Part shown: in pieces, positions 15,659 to 19,185 of the stretch | Position numbering within the stretch: position 1 is the first letter of the stretch | Layout: each line of letters begins with the position of its first letter | NCBI GenBank assembly: GCA_016296655.1 | Contig: JAEDIW010000045.1 | Coordinates: 1-19,185 of the forward strand | Length of the DNA stretch: 19,185 nucleotides | Reading direction: 5' to 3' | DNA from: Treponema sp. | GTDB taxonomy: Bacteria > Spirochaetota > Spirochaetia > Treponematales > Treponemataceae | The notes under the pieces: model-generated | Database searches by the model: none | Seen by the model: only the letters and a program-made list of their open reading frames with translations | What the model was told of the DNA's origin: nothing | Program-made: the position numbers and the translations under genes

Positions 15659-16096
15659 ATGATTCAGATATTTGGAACTCTAAAAAACTTTGACGTAAAG
15701 ACTGCTCAACGCTGGTTTGCAGAACGTCGTATTCCAGTTCAGTTTGTGGAACTGAAAGAAAAAGAAATACGTTCAGGCAAGGCGCGCTCAGCTAAAAGTT
15801 TTGACTTGCCGGTTTGCCAGGTTTCTGACAATCATAAATCTGGCATGAGCCGCGGGGAGTTTGACAGTGTTGTAGATGCAATCGCTCGTGAAAAAGGGAG
15901 CCTGGCAGATGCTATTGAAGAAATGATTGACAAAAAGTCCAGGGATTACGCAAGTATAGCTTACCTTGATGATAGCGAAAAGGTCGACAAACTTTTTGAA
16001 AATCAGCTAAAACTGATGAAGCAACCTGTTTGCAGAAATGGAAAGAATGCCGCAACCGTAGGACTTGCACAAAAAATTTGGGAAACCTGGAAGTAA
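15659..16096 (+). CDS. ArsC/Spx-fold protein without the active-site cysteine
   Basis: This 145-residue protein matches the arsenate reductase (ArsC)/YffB/Spx thioredoxin-like fold. The N-terminal strand-helix is FGTLKNFDVKTAQRWF (5-20). The C-terminal end QPVCRNGKNAATVGLAQKIW matches the family's P-I-x-R-N-G-K-x-A-T-V-G segment. The cysteine expected near residue 10 (K-C-x-x-T/C in relatives) is replaced by Asn10, so thiol-based arsenate reduction is unlikely. About 25 residues between VELKEKEIR and GEFDSVVDAI look inserted relative to short family members. GGTGGG (15645-15650) is the ribosome site, 8 nt from the ATG. It is not part of the arsR cassette about 2 kb away. It may have a regulatory or binding role, or be decaying. 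Confidence 0.72.
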   Translation: MIQIFGTLKNFDVKTAQRWFAERRIPVQFVELKEKEIRSGKARSAKSFDLPVCQVSDNHKSGMSRGEFDSVVDAIAREKGSLADAIEEMIDKKSRDYASIAYLDDSEKVDKLFENQLKLMKQPVCRNGKNAATVGLAQKIWETWK

Positions 16097-16241
16097 AATT
16101 CATGAAAAACTGTTTAAAAAGTTAGCAGCGTAGAAAAAATTGCCGCTCCCCCAAGATTTTAAGCTTTCCACGATTTTCAAGATACTTCATTTTGTGTTTC
16201 ACACCAGACCATGCTGGAAAAAATTAGATTTCTGCATTTTT

Positions 16242-16682
16242 TTATGTGTCGATTCTTTCCATTGTTTTGATGGCTTTGTTTCTGTATACTAAATCATCTC
16301 GGGCAGAAAAGCCCTGTTTTTCCCAGAATGCATTGCCTGCACGGTTTCTACCGAACACTACCAGAGCAACTTTGTTTATTCCACATCTTTCAAGAGCTTT
16401 TATTGCTGCAGTTACAAGTTCTGAGCCTATTCCTTTTCCCTGAAATTCTGGATTCACTGATGTATGGTAAATATATCCCCTCCTGCCGTCGTTTCCTGCC
16501 ATAATTGCGCCAAGAATTTCCGTTTTGTTTTCAGCAACAAAACATGTTTCAGGATTCCTTTCAAGAAATTTCTGAATTCCTTCTTTTGAATCGTCAAGAC
16601 TGTTCAAACCCATGCCAGTGCAGGACATCCACAGCGAATATACCTTTTGATAATCGTCAATAGTCATTTTCCGTATGTTCAT
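16242..16682 (-). CDS. GNAT-family N-acetyltransferase
   Basis: This is a predicted acetyl-CoA-dependent transferase acting on an unidentified amine. The 146 residues contain the whole GNAT core. The acetyl-CoA pyrophosphate loop is FQGKGIGSELV (80-90), after the strand GYIYHTSVNPE. ALVVFGRNRAGNAFWEKQGF follows, the typical motif B with its N-x-x-A-x-x-F-W/Y pattern. The MAGNDGRRGYIYH context resembles YpeA-like proteins. GGCGGTGAT precedes the ATG. On the same strand the PIN-domain toxin gene ends only 35 nt upstream with no hairpin between, so this may be the third gene of that operon. It also resembles stand-alone housekeeping acetyltransferases and lacks the size or context of a DUF1778-paired GNAT toxin. 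Confidence 0.85.
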   Translation of the reverse strand: MNIRKMTIDDYQKVYSLWMSCTGMGLNSLDDSKEGIQKFLERNPETCFVAENKTEILGAIMAGNDGRRGYIYHTSVNPEFQGKGIGSELVTAAIKALERCGINKVALVVFGRNRAGNAFWEKQGFSARDDLVYRNKAIKTMERIDT

Positions 16683-16717
16683 TTTATCACCGCCAGTTTT
16701 GTGAAAGAGACAGAATT

Positions 16718-17137
16718 CTAAATCAACTGCTTCATAACTAGAAACGTTTCAGGAGTCTGCACAATGACAGAAGTTTTCTTGTAATTCCGGATGTTTCTTG
16801 TCAGAATAACAGGTATTTCATGTTCCAAAGCAGTGTAATATTGAACGGCATCTTCAAAGTCAGAAAAATCGGAGTTTAACGCTTTATCAATAACACTTTC
16901 AGAAGAATCAATTACATGCAGCAGAATGCGCAGTTTTCGGATTGCATTTTTTGCAGAATCATTTCCAATCTGTTTTCGCAGAATATAAAAAGTATTAGCA
17001 ATAATCAGCGGACTTGTGTAAAGTTCCAGTTTTTTCATTTCCGCAAAAGTAAAAAGCACTGCAGAAAAATGAAAATGAGGAATTCTTCTGGCAAGTAAAT
17101 CCAAAATCACATCTGTATCGACAAAAACTTTATTCAT
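16718..17137 (-). CDS. PIN-domain toxin (VapC-like endoribonuclease)
   Basis: This is a predicted Mg2+-dependent RNase toxin. The 139-residue PIN domain starts VFVDTDVILDLLARR, with the first metal-binding acid at Asp7. It continues with a central helix region (ANTFYILRK), the acidic pair in SDFEDAVQYYTA (Glu95, Asp96), and the LTRNIRNY strand end typical of the family. The start is ATG at 17137, which overlaps the antitoxin stop by 8 nt; longer in-frame starts would run well into the antitoxin gene. The overlap and gene order (antitoxin first) are classical for type II toxin-antitoxin pairs. The target RNA is unknown. The GNAT gene follows after 35 nt. Confidence 0.85.
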   Translation of the reverse strand: MNKVFVDTDVILDLLARRIPHFHFSAVLFTFAEMKKLELYTSPLIIANTFYILRKQIGNDSAKNAIRKLRILLHVIDSSESVIDKALNSDFSDFEDAVQYYTALEHEIPVILTRNIRNYKKTSVIVQTPETFLVMKQLI

Positions 17138-17378
17138 ATTTTTTATCCAGATAAGAAGTGTAATCAGATTTATAATCAAAATCTTCTTCAAGATGAATGA
17201 TACCTGAAAGTTCATTTACAAGAGGACTGTAAGAAAATTCTGATTTATTTTCATTAACGGTAAGATTATCAAAAAAATCTTCAACAATAGCAGAAAGAGA
17301 GGTTCCTATTTGCGAAACATATTTTTTTGCACGTGCGATAGAATTATTGTTTAGCTTTAAGGTTAATTTTGTTTCCAT
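17130..17378 (-). CDS. Ribbon-helix-helix antitoxin (DUF6364-like)
   Basis: The 82-residue product should bind and silence the PIN toxin and repress its own operon. The N-terminus METKLTLKLNNNSIARAKKY (1-20) is a beta-strand plus helix of ribbon-helix-helix type. It continues with TSLSAIVEDFF (26-36), matching the T-S-L-S-x-I-V-E pattern I associate with DUF6364 antitoxins. The acidic C-terminal tail (HLEEDFDYKSDYTSYL) would be the toxin-binding part. No strong ribosome site precedes the ATG at 17378. The promoter with an embedded inverted repeat lies directly upstream, the normal arrangement for antitoxin self-repression. The gene overlaps the toxin start by 8 nt. Confidence 0.78.
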   Translation of the reverse strand: METKLTLKLNNNSIARAKKYVSQIGTSLSAIVEDFFDNLTVNENKSEFSYSPLVNELSGIIHLEEDFDYKSDYTSYLDKKYE

Positions 17379-17392
17379 TTTTTCTGCACTTT

Positions 17393-17431
17393 CAGTACGT
17401 ATAAAATAGCATAGAATATACGTACTGTCAA
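17393..17431 (-). promoter_or_regulatory. Toxin-antitoxin promoter with overlapping operator
   Basis: On the minus strand TTGACA (17431-17426) and TATTTT (17408-17403) are separated by 17 bp. Perfect 11-bp arms CAGTACGTATA (17393-17403) and TATACGTACTG (17417-17427) surround the spacer. One arm touches the -35 box and the other lies on and just past the -10 box. This fits an operator for the ribbon-helix-helix antitoxin, 15 nt before its start. Confidence 0.75.
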
Positions 17432-17616
17432 GAAATTTTTATAAAAATTATAATCCAATGAATTTCTGGTTTTATATAATAGGTTGAGTTTTGCTTCTAG
17501 TTCGGATGCTTGTGGTATATTTTGCTTTTAGATGCTGAAACGACTTCTGCATGACAACAATTAGCCACCCGAAAACTTAAAATATAGGACTGACACTGAA
17601 ACTCCACAAATAAAAC
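17432..17616. other. Intergenic spacer between divergent toxin-antitoxin and arsR promoters
   Basis: This is AT-rich noncoding DNA between two divergently pointing regulatory regions. I see no credible ORF, repeat or terminator in it. Confidence 0.5.
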
Positions 17617-17662
17617 TTGACTTACACAGAATATATCTATACATTTAAATGTATAGATATAT
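17617..17662 (+). promoter_or_regulatory. arsR promoter and 32-bp perfect palindromic operator
   Basis: TTGACT (17617-17622) and TACATT (17640-17645) are 17 bp apart. A perfect palindrome covers 17631-17662: the left arm is ATATATCTATACATTT and the right arm its exact reverse complement, with no spacer. It overlays the -10 region and start site, as expected for an ArsR-type repressor that blocks its own promoter. Confidence 0.75.
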
Positions 17663-17677
17663 AATACGGAATAAAGA

Positions 17678-17956
17678 ATGAAAGAACAAGAAATTGCAAA
17701 AATTTGTAAAGCTCTTGGGGATGAAAACAGGGTTAAAATTATAAAACTTTTATCAAATGGCGAACTTTGTGCCTGTAAGCTTTTGGAAGAGTTTAAAATC
17801 AGCCAGTCTACGCTTTCGCATCACATGAAAATTCTTACTGACTGCAATCTGGTAGACTTCAAAAAAGACGGAAAATGGGTGCATTATTCAATAAATACAA
17901 AAGCGTTTTCTGAGTTTAAAAAAGAAATTAAAAGTTTAACAGGAAAGAAAAAATGA
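17678..17956 (+). CDS. arsR: ArsR/SmtB-family metalloid-sensing repressor
   Basis: This is a homodimeric winged-helix repressor that leaves DNA on binding a metalloid or metal. The 92-residue protein has the family layout. The first helices (KALGDENRVKIIKLL) lead into GELCACKLLEEF, where Cys31 and Cys33 (ELCxC) form the classical arsenite-type sensor site. Next comes the recognition helix QSTLSHHMKIL, and then the wing (DFKKDGKWVHYSI). A GGA site precedes the ATG by 7 nt. Its stop overlaps the permease start as ATGA. The palindrome over its promoter is the likely binding site. ELCxC points to As(III) or Sb(III), but methylated arsenicals are also possible given the permease type. Confidence 0.9.
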   Translation: MKEQEIAKICKALGDENRVKIIKLLSNGELCACKLLEEFKISQSTLSHHMKILTDCNLVDFKKDGKWVHYSINTKAFSEFKKEIKSLTGKKK

Positions 17957-18957
17957 TTTGGGATTTTATTCAGAATCAGATTCTTGGAATGAAGTGGCTC
18001 AATGGACTTGTTCAGAATTTGCTTACTTTATGGGGAATTGATGTTTCAAGTCGGTTAGGTGGAAGCATCAGTTTTTTTATTTATGATGTAATAAAGATTA
18101 GTATTCTGCTGTTTGTTCTTGTATTTTTTATTTCTTATGTTCAGTCCTATTTTCCTCCAGAGAAAAGCAAAAAAATTATGGGGCGTTTTAAAGGTCTTTG
18201 GGCCAGAATTATCGGTGCTCTTCTAGGAACTGTAACTCCTTTTTGCAGTTGTTCTTCTATTCCACTTTTTATGGGATTTACAACCGCTGGACTTCCTCTT
18301 GGGGTTACCTTCAGTTTTTTGATTTCTTCTCCTATGGTGGATTTGGGAAGTCTTGTGCTTTTGACTAGCATTTTTGGCTGGAAAATTGCCGTTTCTTATG
18401 TGATTGTTGGACTTGTGATTGCCGTTTTGGGCGGAACTATAATCGAAAAACTTCATCTGGAAAATCAGGTTGCGGACTTTATTCGAAATGCAAAAAATGT
18501 TAACACAGTTTTGCCTTCCGATGAGCTCAGTCAGAAAGAAAGATTTAAGTCAGCACTGGATTCAGTTCTGCAAACACTCAAAAAAGTGTTTCCCTACATT
18601 CTGATTGGGGTTGCAATTGGCGCGGTAGTTCACAACTGGATTCCACAAAAATGGATAGAAAATGTTCTTGGGTCTAAAAATCCATTTGGCGTAATTCTTG
18701 CTGCAATTTGCGGCGTTCCAATGTATGCAGATATTTTCGGCTGCATTCCTATTGCAGAAAGTCTGCTTGCAAAAGGTGCACTTCTTGGAGTTGTCTTGAG
18801 TTTTATGATGGCGGTAACAACATTAAGTCTTCCAAGTATGATTATGTTGAGCAATGCAATCAAGCCAAAATTGCTGGGAGTTTTTGTTTCTATCTGTACT
18901 TTGGGAATTATTATTGTTGGTTATGTTTTTAATCTGGTTCAGGGATTTTTGATATGA
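17953..18957 (+). CDS. YraQ/ArsP-type permease (DUF318 family)
   Basis: This is an integral membrane transporter of the family that includes ArsP, known to export trivalent organoarsenicals. The 334 residues contain about eight hydrophobic spans in two halves, separated by a polar loop (about 172-210). The first half has the hallmark TPFCSCSSIPLF (95-106, Cys98 and Cys100). The second half repeats the pattern in a weaker form (CGVPMYADIFGCIP). The SSPMVDLGSL segment is also conserved in this family. The start is ATG 17953, overlapping the arsR stop by 4 nt, so it is translationally coupled to the repressor. A thioredoxin-fold gene follows after 60 nt. Inorganic versus methylated arsenic, or another soft metal, cannot be decided. 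Confidence 0.87.
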   Translation: MIWDFIQNQILGMKWLNGLVQNLLTLWGIDVSSRLGGSISFFIYDVIKISILLFVLVFFISYVQSYFPPEKSKKIMGRFKGLWARIIGALLGTVTPFCSCSSIPLFMGFTTAGLPLGVTFSFLISSPMVDLGSLVLLTSIFGWKIAVSYVIVGLVIAVLGGTIIEKLHLENQVADFIRNAKNVNTVLPSDELSQKERFKSALDSVLQTLKKVFPYILIGVAIGAVVHNWIPQKWIENVLGSKNPFGVILAAICGVPMYADIFGCIPIAESLLAKGALLGVVLSFMMAVTTLSLPSMIMLSNAIKPKLLGVFVSICTLGIIIVGYVFNLVQGFLI

Positions 18958-18983
18958 TAACATATCGACAGTTGAAGATATGT
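18951..18983 (+). promoter_or_regulatory. Overlapping alternative hairpins after the permease gene
   Basis: GATATG (18951-18956) can pair with CATATC (18961-18966) over a 4-nt ATAA loop. ACATATC (18960-18966) can instead pair with GATATGT (18977-18983) over a 10-nt loop. The two folds exclude each other. No T run follows, so transcription probably continues into the next gene. Confidence 0.3.
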
Positions 18984-19017
18984 AAATATGAATAGAATAT
19001 TTAAACAGGAGGCTAAA

Positions 19018-19185
19018 ATGAGCGAATGTTGTTGTGGAGGTAACTGTGAATCAGTTACAAAAGAAGTAAATGGAAAGATTGAATCTATAAAGGTTCTTGG
19101 AAGCGGATGCAAAAATTGTCATACATTTCATCAAAATGTAATTGATGCACTGGCAGAAATGAATCTTGCAGTTAATCTGGAATAT
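19018..19185 (+). CDS. Cysteine-rich small thioredoxin-fold protein (partial, cut by window end)
   Basis: The visible 56 residues begin with MSECCCGGNC, a soft-metal-like cysteine cluster (Cys4, 5, 6, 10). They continue with the strand KIESIKVLGSG and the redox motif CKNC (Cys31, Cys34), followed by the helix HQNVIDALAEMNL. This matches the small thioredoxin_3 ('redox-active disulfide protein 2') family, often encoded next to YraQ/ArsP permeases. The start is well supported by a consensus AGGAGG (19007-19012). The reading frame is open to the last base; these proteins are usually about 75-110 residues, so roughly half is missing. A likely role is to reduce or hand over the thiol-bound metalloid to the permease, which is inference from context. 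Confidence 0.85.
   Translation, partial: MSECCCGGNCESVTKEVNGKIESIKVLGSGCKNCHTFHQNVIDALAEMNLAVNLEY

Noticed and set aside
15659..19185. ArsC-like gene as part of the arsR arsenic cassette
   Set aside because: It lies about 2 kb away, separated by three opposite-strand genes, and lacks the catalytic cysteine, so the shared name does not imply shared function.
1..19185. CRISPR array, prophage, insertion sequence or defence island
   Set aside because: No regularly spaced direct repeats, transposase, integrase or phage structural genes were seen. The toxin-antitoxin pair is the only defence-like element.

Overview
This window is AT-rich bacterial chromosome, probably from a host- or rumen-associated Treponema or a related spirochaete. 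The evidence for that is the overall composition, the grpE-dnaK-dnaJ layout, and a gene at 1042-2061 that resembles a protein I recall from spirochaetes. The taxon is an inference from memory and was not checked. No rRNA, tRNA, insertion sequence, prophage or CRISPR array is visible.

Layout. (1) 1-4324: prephenate dehydrogenase (tyrosine synthesis), then a three-gene run: a protein that looks like a radical-SAM barrel without its Fe-S cysteines, an RluA-type pseudouridine synthase, and a single polypeptide joining an O-methyltransferase to a transglutaminase-like domain. (2) 4325-8699: the Hsp70 chaperone set. grpE-dnaK form one unit. dnaJ is separated from dnaK by a terminator and has its own inverted repeat upstream. 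(3) 8727-9530: a VanY-like D,D-carboxypeptidase lipoprotein, followed by a terminator and a GC-rich repeat-like element. (4) 9963-14428: a two-gene unit whose ends overlap by 4 nt, an L-cysteine desulfidase/serine-deaminase-like Fe-S protein and a LacZ-type beta-galactosidase. (5) 14457-16682: a diacylglycerol-kinase-family lipid kinase, remains of a small frameshifted gene, an ArsC/Spx-fold protein lacking the usual cysteine, and a GNAT acetyltransferase. (6) 16718-17427: a ribbon-helix-helix antitoxin and PIN toxin pair, with a textbook promoter buried in an inverted repeat. The GNAT gene may be its third member. (7) 17617-19185: a metalloid-type cassette of ArsR repressor, YraQ/ArsP-type permease and a cysteine-rich thioredoxin-fold protein cut by the window end, preceded by a perfect 32-bp palindrome over its promoter.

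The most unusual items are the methyltransferase-transglutaminase fusion, the cluster-less radical-SAM-like protein, the Cys-less ArsC-like protein, and two genes with a -10 box exactly 6 nt before the ATG, which suggests leaderless mRNAs. Other points of interest are the dnaJ upstream inverted repeat and a small gene that reads through if one A is removed from an A6 run. I do not see one obviously new multi-gene defence or metabolic system. The novelty lies in individual proteins and control sites.
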